From the NCBI RefSeq assembly GCF_045689245.1, contig NZ_CP136865.1, positions 62,001 to 126,000 of the forward strand: 64,000 nucleotides of DNA, read 5' to 3'. Position 1 is the stretch's first letter, and each line of letters opens with the position of its first letter. Below are positions 34,428 through 43,794 of the stretch, piece after piece. The notes beneath the pieces were generated by a model, which was given only the letters and a program-made list of their open reading frames with translations, was not told the origin of the DNA and made no database searches. A program made the translations under genes and the position numbers. The DNA is from Congregibacter brevis (GTDB lineage Bacteria; Pseudomonadota; Gammaproteobacteria; Pseudomonadales; Halieaceae).

Positions 34428-36155
34428 CTAGGGTCTTTTGTAAACCTCACGCCCCGCAAAGTACGTGTGATCCACAACCAATGACCTAAAGCTTTCGTTC
34501 ATAGGCTCGGGCACCTTTCCGCTCAAAACAACAAAGTCCGCCCACTTACCCACGCTGATAGACCCAATCTCATCTTTCCAGGGAGTGATATCAGCACCCG
34601 CTTGCGTATAAGCATGCAAGGCGTCATCAAACTTCACGGACTCTTCAGGGTGCCAAGACATGCCCTCGTTGAAGCCAAAAGGGCTTTCTCTAAATACCGC
34701 ATCATTGATTTGCATGAGCGGACTTAGGGGTGAAGTCGGATAGTCCGCGCCAAACACGAGGTGCGCCCCACCATCAAGCATCGACTGCCAAACATAGGCG
34801 CGATTCTCTCGAGCCTCACCCACGCGAGTAGGTACATAACCAATGGCATTCGTGCAGTGGTTGGGCTGCATGGACGCAACAACGCCCAGCTCCTTGAATC
34901 GCGGAATGTCTGCCGGATCCAGAATCTCGATATGTTCGATACGGTTGGGAACCGGCACCGCATTATCTTTTGACGCTTCAATGGCATCCAGCGAAGCGCT
35001 TACCGCCGCATCACCAATAGAGTGAATAGCAACTGGCATACCCTTCTCTGTTGTGCGGCGCACCAGTTCAGCCAAATCCTGGGGCTTTGTAATGTACTCT
35101 CCGCGCCAATTTGGACGATCGTGATAATCCTCCATTAGCACAGCGGTGTGCGCGGAAAGCACCCCATCGTTTATCAGCTTCACAAATCCTGCCTGCAGTA
35201 GGGGCCCGGTATCGCTCTCCTTATTACTGAGCTTCACACGACGGTTGGTGTCATCGGTTATTTCGAGCACGGAATCCAGCGTTTGATCCCAGGTATCAGG
35301 ATTCATGCTCAATCCAAAATGCCCGTACCAAACCCGGATAGTCGGGTCACCGTTTTCAACAATGTGCAGATAATCATCAAGCCCTCTCATTTGATGGAGC
35401 CCGGTAATACCGAAACTGTTAGCGTACTGCTGCATTTGCGCGAGCCCCTCGCGGCGCTTCGCGTCACTACGGGCAGGAATATGGTCGCGCACCACGCGCA
35501 TCGCTCCTTCCAGAAGTATCCCTGTAGGTTCACCCGACTCTGGGTCCAGAACAATTTCACCACCGGCCGGCACGGGTGTATCGGCTGTTACTCCGTTCAT
35601 CTCTAACGCTAACGAATTTACCCAGCCGTAGTGGCCATCAATGTGTGACAAAAATATAGGGCGATCAGATACCACCGAATCAAGCATTTGGCGCGTGGGG
35701 TATTCGCCATCAGATAGCGTGTGGTCCCAGTAGCCCCCCGTGAGCCACTCCCCTTCGTCGAGGCGTTCATCCGCCTCTTTGATTAGCCTCAGCCACTCCT
35801 CCTTGTCTACAACGTAAGCCAAGTCCACGCCCGCGACTACGGGAGCGTTGCCGTCCATGTGCGAGTGGCTGTCTATCAAGCCAGGGGTGACCGTCCTGCC
35901 TGCCGCGTCGATAATTTTGGTGTTGCTGTCCGCAAGGGCGCGTATATCTGCATTACTTCCAACAGCGGTGAATCGTTTGTTCTCGATAGCAAAAGCTTCG
36001 ACTCGCGGTGTGTCCGGATCCACGGTGCGTACGTCGCCGTTTACAACAATGATCTCTGCTGCCGCCATGGCCATCGACACATTAGCGACGCCCACGTAAG
36101 CGGCTACGGACGACAGAACGGCGATTCGTGCTGCAGCCATGATTCGTGTATTCAT
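34428..36155 (-). CDS. Exported YtcJ-type amidohydrolase
   Basis: A 575-residue metal-dependent hydrolase from the ATG at 36155, which opens a signal peptide (AVLSSVAAYVGVANVSMAMA|AAEI). The amidohydrolase-3 pattern is GLIDSHSHMDG (metal HxH), EWLTGGYWDHTLSDGEYPT, VAIHSIGDAAVSASLDAI, PNRIEHIEILDPADIPRFKELGVVASMQPNHC and FGADYPTSPLSPL (metal Asp). YtcJ relatives hydrolyse N-acyl amides or related bonds; the substrate here is unknown. It converges with the DPP-IV/NTF2 pair and is head-to-head with an MFS transporter gene, which may import its product. Confidence 0.9.
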   Translation of the reverse strand: MNTRIMAAARIAVLSSVAAYVGVANVSMAMAAAEIIVVNGDVRTVDPDTPRVEAFAIENKRFTAVGSNADIRALADSNTKIIDAAGRTVTPGLIDSHSHMDGNAPVVAGVDLAYVVDKEEWLRLIKEADERLDEGEWLTGGYWDHTLSDGEYPTRQMLDSVVSDRPIFLSHIDGHYGWVNSLALEMNGVTADTPVPAGGEIVLDPESGEPTGILLEGAMRVVRDHIPARSDAKRREGLAQMQQYANSFGITGLHQMRGLDDYLHIVENGDPTIRVWYGHFGLSMNPDTWDQTLDSVLEITDDTNRRVKLSNKESDTGPLLQAGFVKLINDGVLSAHTAVLMEDYHDRPNWRGEYITKPQDLAELVRRTTEKGMPVAIHSIGDAAVSASLDAIEASKDNAVPVPNRIEHIEILDPADIPRFKELGVVASMQPNHCTNAIGYVPTRVGEARENRAYVWQSMLDGGAHLVFGADYPTSPLSPLMQINDAVFRESPFGFNEGMSWHPEESVKFDDALHAYTQAGADITPWKDEIGSISVGKWADFVVLSGKVPEPMNESFRSLVVDHTYFAGREVYKRP

Positions 36156-36285
36156 AAGCGCTTTCCCTTCGCTTTTGCAGAGGCAGCGATAATGCCACAT
36201 CGTCAGACTGAGAAAACATCGTGAGCCTTGAAGGTAAATTGTGTAACCTCAGTCCACTCGCCTATAAAGATAACAAGGTACCCAC

Positions 36286-37602
36286 GTGAACGACGCTGAA
36301 ACAACACCGAGCGCGGCGCAAGATCATCCGGATAACCCTTACCGCTCTAAGAGCGCGAGCTGGTATGCGCTATGCCTGCTGACCATTGTTTACAGCTTCA
36401 ACTTCATCGATCGTCAGCTTCTGGCCATTCTCCAGGAGTCCATCAAGGCTGACCTGAGTCTCTCGGATAGTCAGCTGGGACTGCTTACCGGCTTTGCTTT
36501 CGCTATTTTTTATGTCACCGCAGGAATACCCATTGCCCGCTGGGCCGATCGAGGGAACCGGCGCAACATCGTGTCCTGGTCGCTTTTCATTTGGAGCTTC
36601 ATGACGGCTCTCAGCGGCTTCGTTCAAAACTATTTCCACTTACTCATGGCACGCATCGGTGTCGGCATTGGTGAAGCGGGAGGCAGCCCCCCATCGCATT
36701 CCATCATTTCAGATATCTTTCCAGCCGACCGAAGAGCCACAGCAATCGGCTTTTACTCGATGGGCGTGAGCATCGGCATTTTGTTTGGCTTTTTAGCCGG
36801 TGGGTGGCTTAACGAATTCTTTGGCTGGCGCACCGCCTTTATGGTGGTTGGCGTACCCGGTGTCATACTCGCCATCGTCCTGCGCTTCACTCTCAGGGAG
36901 CCCATCCGGGGACTCCACGATGGCGTACCCAGTTCCACTGACGCCGTACCCTTCGGTGAAGTGCTCAGAGTGCTGTGGAGCCGACCTACCTTTCGCCATA
37001 TCGCCCTAGGTGCAGGCCTGAATGCCTTCTGTGGTTATGCGACTGCGAACTGGACTGCATCTTTCATGATCAGAACCCACGCCATGTCGACAGGCGAGCT
37101 GGGAACCTGGCTATCGATGATTATCGGCGTGGGCGGCGCTATTGGCGTGTTCTTTGGCGGCTACTTTGCAGATCGCCTAGCGAAGACTGACAAGCGTTGG
37201 TACGTCTGGTTACCCAGCATCTGCGGATTCGCAATCGTGCCGTTCATGGTGAGCATTTATATCGTCGACAATCCGTATGTGGCTCTATCGCTTTCTATTA
37301 TCCCCGGCTTGTTGTTTCAGGTTTATCTTGGCAACACCATTGCCACAACCCACGCGATAGTTGGTCCGAGAATGCGAGCTACCGCATCGGCTGTTTTATT
37401 TCTCATTATCAACATCATCGGCCTAGGTGGCGGCCCTTGGGTTGTCGGTGTGTTGAGCGACATACTCTCGGACAGCCTCGGCACCGAGTCCCTGCGTTAC
37501 GCCATGCTCTATGCATTGCCGCCGGTAATGACCTGGTCGGCTATTCACTATTGGCTTGCAGCCAAAAACATTCGTCAGGATATTGAGAACGCGCCCAGCT
37601 AA
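36286..37602 (+). CDS. MFS transporter, spinster-like
   Basis: A 438-residue major facilitator protein with 12 predicted helices. It has the spinster-type signature (LCLLTIVYSFNFIDRQLLAILQESIKADLSLSDSQLGLLTGFAFAIFYVTAGIPIARWADRGNRR) and GIGEAGGSPPSHSIISDIFP. It starts at GTG 36286, with AAGG 8 bases before. It is divergent from the amidohydrolase gene. The substrate is unknown; a small organic acid or amide product is a reasonable guess from context. Confidence 0.92.
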   Translation: MNDAETTPSAAQDHPDNPYRSKSASWYALCLLTIVYSFNFIDRQLLAILQESIKADLSLSDSQLGLLTGFAFAIFYVTAGIPIARWADRGNRRNIVSWSLFIWSFMTALSGFVQNYFHLLMARIGVGIGEAGGSPPSHSIISDIFPADRRATAIGFYSMGVSIGILFGFLAGGWLNEFFGWRTAFMVVGVPGVILAIVLRFTLREPIRGLHDGVPSSTDAVPFGEVLRVLWSRPTFRHIALGAGLNAFCGYATANWTASFMIRTHAMSTGELGTWLSMIIGVGGAIGVFFGGYFADRLAKTDKRWYVWLPSICGFAIVPFMVSIYIVDNPYVALSLSIIPGLLFQVYLGNTIATTHAIVGPRMRATASAVLFLIINIIGLGGGPWVVGVLSDILSDSLGTESLRYAMLYALPPVMTWSAIHYWLAAKNIRQDIENAPS

Positions 37603-37698
37603 GCTGGGCGGCCAACCGCTCATAGCAAATCACTGATAAAAGGTGTTCGAGTAGAACCCGCGCGTCTATAATTCGCCACCTTTGGGCGTGCTGTTATT

Positions 37699-39006
37699 TT
37701 GATCCCTGTTAATTGGCCTTTTGACCCGCGGCGCTCGCCGATTTTTTATGGCTGGGTCATTTGGTTATTTTCTACCGCTGGTTTTCTGTTCAGCATCCCC
37801 GGACAAACTATGGGCATGGCGGTGTTTACCGACACCTTCATTGAGGTGCTGGACCTAACCCGCACCCAGGTATCCATGGCCTATCTTGTCGGTACCGTCG
37901 CGTCCTCCTTGTTTCTCACCCGCGCAGGGCGCTGGTATGACCTCTATGGTGGACGCATCATGATTGCGGGCTCTGCTGCGGCCTTGGGCGCAATGGTGTT
38001 GGTGATCAGCGGGGTAGATGTATTGAGCCAACTACTTGGCGGCTCAACGGTCGTCACCTTTGCTCTACTTCTCTTCGCTTTCTTTGGAGTACGCTTTTTT
38101 GGTCAAGGAGTGCTCACCAGCTGTTCTCGGAACGTCTTACTACTGTGGTTCGTCAAACGGCGAGGCCTCGTCAGCGGTATTCGTAGCGTCTTCGTGTCCT
38201 TTGGTTTCGCCATCGCTCCTTTGGCGATCGCCTTTCTGATCACTAGCTTTGGCTGGCGCGGTGCCCTGTGGTTTATGGGACTCACTGTGGGTTTGGGCTT
38301 TGCACTCATGGCACTCGTCTTTATCCGTGACAACCCTGCCTCCTGTAGCCTTCAAGCTGATGGGGTCGACCCCTCGGATCAAGATGACGCACCGGTGGAA
38401 GCACCGTCAAAGACCCTTGATCAAGCGAGGCGAAGTCCTATTTTTTGGATTTACTCTCTCAGTCTTGGCATGCACGCGCTGTTTGGGACTGCTCTAGTCT
38501 TTCACGTGGTCGCGGTGTTTGGGGAAAGCGGCTTATCTGCCGGTGTCGCCTTTGGCTATTTTCTGCCTGCCGCTGTGTTCTCAACGGCAAGCAACCTCAT
38601 CGCCAGTAGCTTTGTCGATCGCTACCGACTTAAACCTTTTCTTGTCTGCATGCTATGCGTACTGAGCATCGGAGCAATCGGTCTAATTAACCTGGAGCAT
38701 GTCTGGGGTTACTGGGTGCTCGCAGCGGGCTTTGGTGTGGGTGGTGGCCTTTGGGGCGTGGTATCTAATCTGGCATTCATTCGCTTTTTCGGTCCTCTAC
38801 ACCTCGGCGCAGTGAGCGGATTTAATGCCTCTATCTCGGTGTTTGCCAGCGCTATTGGACCGGCCGCCTTCAGTCTGGCGGTAGACCATTTGGGCAGCTA
38901 CAACGCCGCAGCCCAGATTTGCTTGGGCATGCTTTTAGCTCTACTACTGGCCGCGCTACTAATAAGGCAGCGCGAAGTCCTACCTGGCCGCAGCGGCGCC
39001 ACCTAA
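37699..39006 (+). CDS. MFS transporter
   Basis: A 435-residue major facilitator. The first helix (FYGWVIWLFSTAGFLFSIPGQTMGMAVFTD) is of the family that carries monocarboxylates or related acids, and the A-motif-like loop reads TRAGRWYDLYGGR. The TTG at 37699 is the only plausible start in front of the first helix; no strong ribosome site is visible, so expression could be weak. It precedes putA by 109 bases in the same direction and may be co-expressed with it. Confidence 0.88.
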   Translation: MIPVNWPFDPRRSPIFYGWVIWLFSTAGFLFSIPGQTMGMAVFTDTFIEVLDLTRTQVSMAYLVGTVASSLFLTRAGRWYDLYGGRIMIAGSAAALGAMVLVISGVDVLSQLLGGSTVVTFALLLFAFFGVRFFGQGVLTSCSRNVLLLWFVKRRGLVSGIRSVFVSFGFAIAPLAIAFLITSFGWRGALWFMGLTVGLGFALMALVFIRDNPASCSLQADGVDPSDQDDAPVEAPSKTLDQARRSPIFWIYSLSLGMHALFGTALVFHVVAVFGESGLSAGVAFGYFLPAAVFSTASNLIASSFVDRYRLKPFLVCMLCVLSIGAIGLINLEHVWGYWVLAAGFGVGGGLWGVVSNLAFIRFFGPLHLGAVSGFNASISVFASAIGPAAFSLAVDHLGSYNAAAQICLGMLLALLLAALLIRQREVLPGRSGAT

Positions 39007-39115
39007 GCCGTGTGCGGTACGTTTTGCGGCTCCTCGGAAACTGGCGACTTACGTCTTGAATCGGATAAGTGCCAGCGCCACACTAAACGACTGAATGTTT
39101 CCAAGGAGTGTGCTC

Positions 39116-42100
39116 ATGGATAACAACCGCGAAGTCACGTTCAACGATATTCGTGCACTCCATACGGCTGACGAAGCGGAGATACTCAACGCCTTAATCA
39201 AAGGCACGGGCATTGATTTAGACACGCGGCAGCGTGCGCAATCCCGGGCCGTCGATCTCATAGAGCGGATTCGAAGTGCAGGCCAACCCGGTCTCATGGA
39301 GATGTTTTTGGCCGAGTACGGGCTATCAACTAACGAGGGCATTGCTTTGATGTGCCTGGCGGAAGCTCTGTTGCGAGTACCTGACCCGGGAACAATCGAC
39401 GCCCTTATCGAAGACAAAATCACGCCTTATGACTGGAGTGAGCACAGCGGGAAGTCTGGCTCTTCTTTAGTGAACGCCTCAACAATTGCGCTGATGATGA
39501 CTGGTAGGGTGCTGGACGACGACAATTCAGCCAGTGTGTCCGGGCTCCTTAATCGCACCGTAAAACGATTGGGCGAACCCGTCGTTCGTCTTGCAGTAAA
39601 ACGTGCCATGCGCGAAATGGGGAACCAGTTTGTTTTAGGACAAACGATTCAGGAGGCTCTCAAACGCGCTGAGGATGAGACCCGACGAGGCTTTCGTTAC
39701 TCCTTCGATATGTTGGGTGAGGCTGCGCTCACCCAGGCCGACGCGGACAACTACTTCGAAGCTTATGCGGATGCCATTCGTGCGATAGGGCAATCGTCTC
39801 CCGATGGTGCCATGCATGAGCGTCCGGGAATTTCTGTAAAGCTCTCCGCTCTGCATCCACGGTTTGAGTATGCAAAACGAGATCGTCTACTCAAAGAGCT
39901 GGCACCCAGGCTCAACGCACTTGCGCGTCTAGCCAAAGATGCAAACCTCGGACTCAATGTCGACGCAGAGGAATCTCAGCGACTCGAGCCTTTTCTACAT
40001 ATTGTCGAAGCTGCACTGTCTGATGAGGATCTTGCTCAGTGGAATGGCTTTGGCGTGGTGGTCCAGGCTTATCAAAAACGCGCCGGGGCCGTCATAGATT
40101 GGTTGTATCAGCTCGCCACAGGGCTTGATAGGAAAATCATGGTGCGCCTCGTGAAAGGGGCCTACTGGGACTCAGAGGTAAAGCAGGCGCAAGTCGAGGG
40201 TGTCGCCGACTACCCGGTGTTTACCCGACGCAGTGCAACAGATGTGTCTTACATCTGCTGCGCATCCAAACTTCTGAGCATGACCGATCGACTGTATCCC
40301 CAGTTCGCTACACATAATGCGCAAACCGCAGCGACGATTGTCGAACTGGCAACAGGCCGCAAAGACTATGAGTTCCAGCGCCTCCATGGCATGGGTGAAA
40401 CGCTGTTTAATCAGCTTATTGCCGACGGTGCGAACTGTCGTATCTATGCACCCGTAGGCCCGCACAAAGATCTACTCGCGTACCTAGTTCGCAGACTGCT
40501 GGAGAACGGCGCAAACTCCTCCTTCGTCCACAAAGTAGTCGATCCAGCATATACGCCTCTGTCATTGGCAGCGGACCCCTTCAACGCTCTGGACAAGATT
40601 CGCAGCGCTCGGCCAGCAGCGCTTTGCGATCCGGCAAACATCTACGCACCAAAGAGAAAAGCCGCTCGCGGCTGGGACCTTAACAATGACAACGTCGTCA
40701 GGGAGCTAGACCTGGCGAGAGACCCATTTTTGAAGCACCGATGGCGGGCCGATCCCATCCTGGCAAAAGACAATGGGGGGACCGAGTCTCAAGCACACCG
40801 GGTAATCGCTAACCCCAGCAACCCCGAAGACGCTGTGGGAGCTTGTGTGGACGCATCGCTTAGCGATTGCGAAAGCGCCATTTCGGCTGCAAAGGACTGG
40901 CAGGACGCAACCGCTCAACAGCGCGCGATAGCTTTGCGACAAGCGGCAGATCTCTTCGAAGCCAACGCCGGAGAACTCTTGGCTTTACTGGCACGAGAAT
41001 CCGGCAAATGTACCCTCGATGCGGTGGCAGAGCTGCGCGAGGCGGTAGATTTTCTGCGCTATTACGCTGACCGGGGAGAGGAGCTGTCCGGGCAGGCTCC
41101 CCGAGGAATCATTACCTGCATCTCGCCATGGAACTTCCCCCTCGCGATATTCACCGGACAAATCGCCGCCGCGCTGGCCGCTGGCAACGCTGTACTGGCT
41201 AAACCCGCGGAGTCCACACCTCTTGTCGCGGCGGCGGCCGTGCGGCTGGTTCACGCAGCCGGTGTTCCTCGCGAGGTTTTGCAGTTTCTCCCGGGTGATG
41301 GCTTGATAACGGGACAGGCACTAACCTCATCACCACGCATCGCGGGAGTTTGCTTTACCGGCTCCACCGCTACGGCAAAGATCATTAATCGAGCCATGGC
41401 AGAAAATCTCTCTCCGTCGGCACCGCTCATTGCAGAAACCGGGGGCATCAATGCGGGAATTGTGGATTCCACCGCACTGCCAGAGCAGGCAATCCGCGAT
41501 GCCCTTGCCTCTGCATTCCAGTCAGCAGGACAACGCTGCTCTGCCCTGCGTATTCTCTACATTCAGGAAGACGTCGCTGACGTCCTTCTGGACATGCTTC
41601 ACGGTGCAATGGATGAGTTGGATATCGGCGACCCCTGGTCCCTTGCTACGGACATAGGCCCGGTCATCAGTCCTGAGGCCCAAGCGTCAATTCAGGCCTA
41701 CATTCAAACTGCAAAACGGGAAGGTCGTTTGTTGAAGCAGTTAGCGGTGCCCAGCAGTGGACACTTTGTGGGCCCCGCGGTGATAGAGGTCACTGGCATA
41801 AAGGATCTGGCGGCGGAAATCTTTGGGCCCGTGCTGCACGTAGCTCGGTTTGCCGCTGCAGATTTTGAGGAGGTGCTCGACAATATCAACCACAGTGGCT
41901 ATGGCTTGACCTTTGGTCTGCACACCCGCATCGACGAGCGCGTCAAAGAAGTCTCCACCGCAGTGCATGCAGGTAACCTTTACGTCAATCGCAATCAAAT
42001 CGGTGCGGTTGTCGAATCACAACCTTTCGGCGGTGAGGGATTGTCCGGCACAGGTCCAAAAGCTGGAGGACCGCGCTATGTGCAACGTTTTCAATCGCCC

Positions 42101-42628
42101 CAGGAAGCCCAAAGTTCGTGTGTTGCTGACGCGGATCTTAGCGTTGTAGGAGTGGATGTCGTGCAATCGGCTATTACCGCGCTCAACTGGCATGAAGCCC
42201 AAGCGCTTGAGGAACAGGAAATGCCGGGGCCCACGGGAGAAGCAAATCGTTTGGCGCTTTGGCCACGGGGCCTGGTAGTTTGTCTTGGTCCCACGGCCCA
42301 AGATGCCGCAATACAGGCAGGAACGGCGAGGCGTATGGGCTGTCCTGCGCTGATGATTGCTCCGGGCGTTGATGGCTCTCAAGGTATTGACGGTTGGCTG
42401 CCGAGAGAGGCGCTCAAAAGTTTGTCGGGAATCGCCGTGGTGGCACTTTGGAGTGACGAGCAGGACCTTCGCAAAGCCCGGCAGGCTCTGGCTGCGCGCG
42501 ACGGTGCGCTCGTACCACTGGTGACCGCCGACGACCTGGAGGGCTACTGCGTGCATGAACGTCACACCTGCATCGACACCACAGCCGCGGGGGGCAACGC
42601 CAGCTTATTGGCCGCTGACAGTGACTGA
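39116..42628 (+). CDS. putA: Bifunctional proline dehydrogenase / glutamate-semialdehyde dehydrogenase PutA
   Basis: About 1170 residues. It oxidises proline to pyrroline-5-carboxylate (FAD, electrons to quinone) and then to glutamate (NAD+). The ATG at 39116 is preceded by AAGGAG seven bases earlier; that site lies inside the longer frame from 39095. The proline dehydrogenase barrel includes ISVKLSALHPRFEYA and KGAYWDSEVK. The aldehyde dehydrogenase half has the Glu in ETGGINAG and the catalytic Cys in SAGQRCSALR. No N-terminal ribbon-helix-helix domain, so it is not a self-repressing PutA. A C-terminal extension of about 150 residues matches the longer, non-DNA-binding PutA type. It is the metabolic end point for the proline-releasing peptidases in this region. 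Confidence 0.96.
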   Translation: MDNNREVTFNDIRALHTADEAEILNALIKGTGIDLDTRQRAQSRAVDLIERIRSAGQPGLMEMFLAEYGLSTNEGIALMCLAEALLRVPDPGTIDALIEDKITPYDWSEHSGKSGSSLVNASTIALMMTGRVLDDDNSASVSGLLNRTVKRLGEPVVRLAVKRAMREMGNQFVLGQTIQEALKRAEDETRRGFRYSFDMLGEAALTQADADNYFEAYADAIRAIGQSSPDGAMHERPGISVKLSALHPRFEYAKRDRLLKELAPRLNALARLAKDANLGLNVDAEESQRLEPFLHIVEAALSDEDLAQWNGFGVVVQAYQKRAGAVIDWLYQLATGLDRKIMVRLVKGAYWDSEVKQAQVEGVADYPVFTRRSATDVSYICCASKLLSMTDRLYPQFATHNAQTAATIVELATGRKDYEFQRLHGMGETLFNQLIADGANCRIYAPVGPHKDLLAYLVRRLLENGANSSFVHKVVDPAYTPLSLAADPFNALDKIRSARPAALCDPANIYAPKRKAARGWDLNNDNVVRELDLARDPFLKHRWRADPILAKDNGGTESQAHRVIANPSNPEDAVGACVDASLSDCESAISAAKDWQDATAQQRAIALRQAADLFEANAGELLALLARESGKCTLDAVAELREAVDFLRYYADRGEELSGQAPRGIITCISPWNFPLAIFTGQIAAALAAGNAVLAKPAESTPLVAAAAVRLVHAAGVPREVLQFLPGDGLITGQALTSSPRIAGVCFTGSTATAKIINRAMAENLSPSAPLIAETGGINAGIVDSTALPEQAIRDALASAFQSAGQRCSALRILYIQEDVADVLLDMLHGAMDELDIGDPWSLATDIGPVISPEAQASIQAYIQTAKREGRLLKQLAVPSSGHFVGPAVIEVTGIKDLAAEIFGPVLHVARFAAADFEEVLDNINHSGYGLTFGLHTRIDERVKEVSTAVHAGNLYVNRNQIGAVVESQPFGGEGLSGTGPKAGGPRYVQRFQSPQEAQSSCVADADLSVVGVDVVQSAITALNWHEAQALEEQEMPGPTGEANRLALWPRGLVVCLGPTAQDAAIQAGTARRMGCPALMIAPGVDGSQGIDGWLPREALKSLSGIAVVALWSDEQDLRKARQALAARDGALVPLVTADDLEGYCVHERHTCIDTTAAGGNASLLAADSD

Positions 42629-42757
42629 GCCCAAGGAAGCTTCGGGCCAGTGGATTTATAAGCCTCTTAAGAGCTATTCTTCAATACATAACAAGTGAAC
42701 AGACGACGCATTTCGCATGCACGCCGTTCCGACAATAAAACTAGAGGTAGAACATTT

Positions 42758-43516
42758 ATGCCACAACGATCCTTCGCGTCTTCACTCATCGCCCTGACTT
42801 TACTCATAGCGGGTCTGAGCTCTGTTGGCACCTCAGCTCAAGAAGACCAGGGCTTGCAGTGGTCAGTAATGCCCTACCTTTGGGGATCGACGACGGAGCT
42901 GGATCTTACTTTTCGAGATGCCAGTGTCAGTCCAGACGAACTCAGTTTCAAAGATCTGGTAGACACGCTGGATGGCGCCTTCATGTTCCAAACCGAGATC
43001 GGTGCTGGCTACTGGAGCGTATTTGCTGATGTTACCTACCTCAAGATCGCAAGCACCGATATACGAGACCGAATCAGCGTCGATGTGGATAGCACCCAAA
43101 TTTTTGCCGATGGCGCAGTAGCTTATTGGCCTCAGGGCTTTGGCTCGGCACTCAGCGTTTTTGGCGGTGTTCGCCACTCGAGTTTTGACAATAGTTTTGG
43201 ATTTACAGCTACCAATACAGAGATACCACCGGCGGAGAGAGTGTCAGATACCGATTACAACGATCTCCTCTTGGGCCTTCGCTATCACACTCCCATTTCC
43301 GATCGATGGGATATCCGCACCTATGCTGACTACGCTTTTGGTGATTCCGAGGGTGTCTTCGTCATCCGCGGAAGCTTCGCCTACAACTTTGGCAAGTCAG
43401 GGCAAAATGCCGCCGTCGTGGGCTATCAATACAAAGAGGCAGAGTTCACAGAGGGCGATCAGACAAACTCCTTCACCTACTACGGCCCACTAGTCGGCGT
43501 GGAGTTTAGTTTCTAA
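42758..43516 (+). CDS. Outer-membrane beta-barrel protein, unknown function
   Basis: A 252-residue protein from the ATG at 42758, with AGAGGT before it. The signal peptide ends VGTSA|QED. Alternating hydrophobic strands from WSVMPYLWGSTTELDLTF onward, with barrel-like turns and a terminal Phe (VGVEFSF), point to a small outer-membrane barrel. No known porin signature. The upstream frame to 42695 has no signal peptide. It stands alone. Confidence 0.75.
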   Translation: MPQRSFASSLIALTLLIAGLSSVGTSAQEDQGLQWSVMPYLWGSTTELDLTFRDASVSPDELSFKDLVDTLDGAFMFQTEIGAGYWSVFADVTYLKIASTDIRDRISVDVDSTQIFADGAVAYWPQGFGSALSVFGGVRHSSFDNSFGFTATNTEIPPAERVSDTDYNDLLLGLRYHTPISDRWDIRTYADYAFGDSEGVFVIRGSFAYNFGKSGQNAAVVGYQYKEAEFTEGDQTNSFTYYGPLVGVEFSF

Positions 43517-43540
43517 GGTGTCTCTATTTGTTGGGTAGAT

Positions 43541-43560
43541 CCAACTGATCACTCAGTTGG
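43541..43560. repeat. 8-bp stem-loop at the end of the truncated VOC gene
   Basis: CCAACTGA-TCAC-TCAGTTGG, a perfect stem with a four-base loop. It sits 24 bases after the beta-barrel stop and includes the stop codon of the leftward VOC gene. No T tract follows on either strand, so termination is unproven, though it may shield the 3' ends of both transcripts. Confidence 0.45.
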
Positions 43561-43723
43561 CCTCACTCTGAGTCACAACACTCCAGACATGACCGAAAGG
43601 GTCGCGCAGTTTGCCTTCATATTCGTAGCGCTGTACTTCCTTAGCAGCAAAAGCTGTCTTGTAAAACTCTATCGCCGCGGCGCCATCGCGCACACAGAGA
43701 TAGGGAGCAACTGCCTTCAACAT
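43553..43723 (-). CDS. Very short VOC (glyoxalase-fold) protein lacking its middle
   Basis: A 56-residue frame on the minus strand: MLKAVAPYLCVRDGAAAIEF, then YKTAFAAKEVQRYEYEGK and LRDPFGHVWSVVTQSEAN. The first 34 residues match the start of PhnB/glyoxalase-like VOC domains and the last 20 match their end (DPFGHVW). The roughly 70 residues that normally separate them, with part of the metal site, are missing, and the join is in frame. The ribosome site AAGGAGGA four bases before the ATG is among the strongest here, so it is probably still translated. It is either a decaying gene or a working half-domain; I favour a deletion remnant. Confidence 0.7.
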   Translation of the reverse strand: MLKAVAPYLCVRDGAAAIEFYKTAFAAKEVQRYEYEGKLRDPFGHVWSVVTQSEAN

Positions 43724-43794
43724 ACCATCCTCCTTTCATCGCTTCTCAGTCTTAGCCTCGAACTCGAAGACTAGAAATGGTGTAGCTAAAAGAT

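Noticed and set aside
42629..42648. Hairpin after putA around GAAGCTTC
   Set aside because: The long arms mismatch and no T tract follows; not supported as a terminator.
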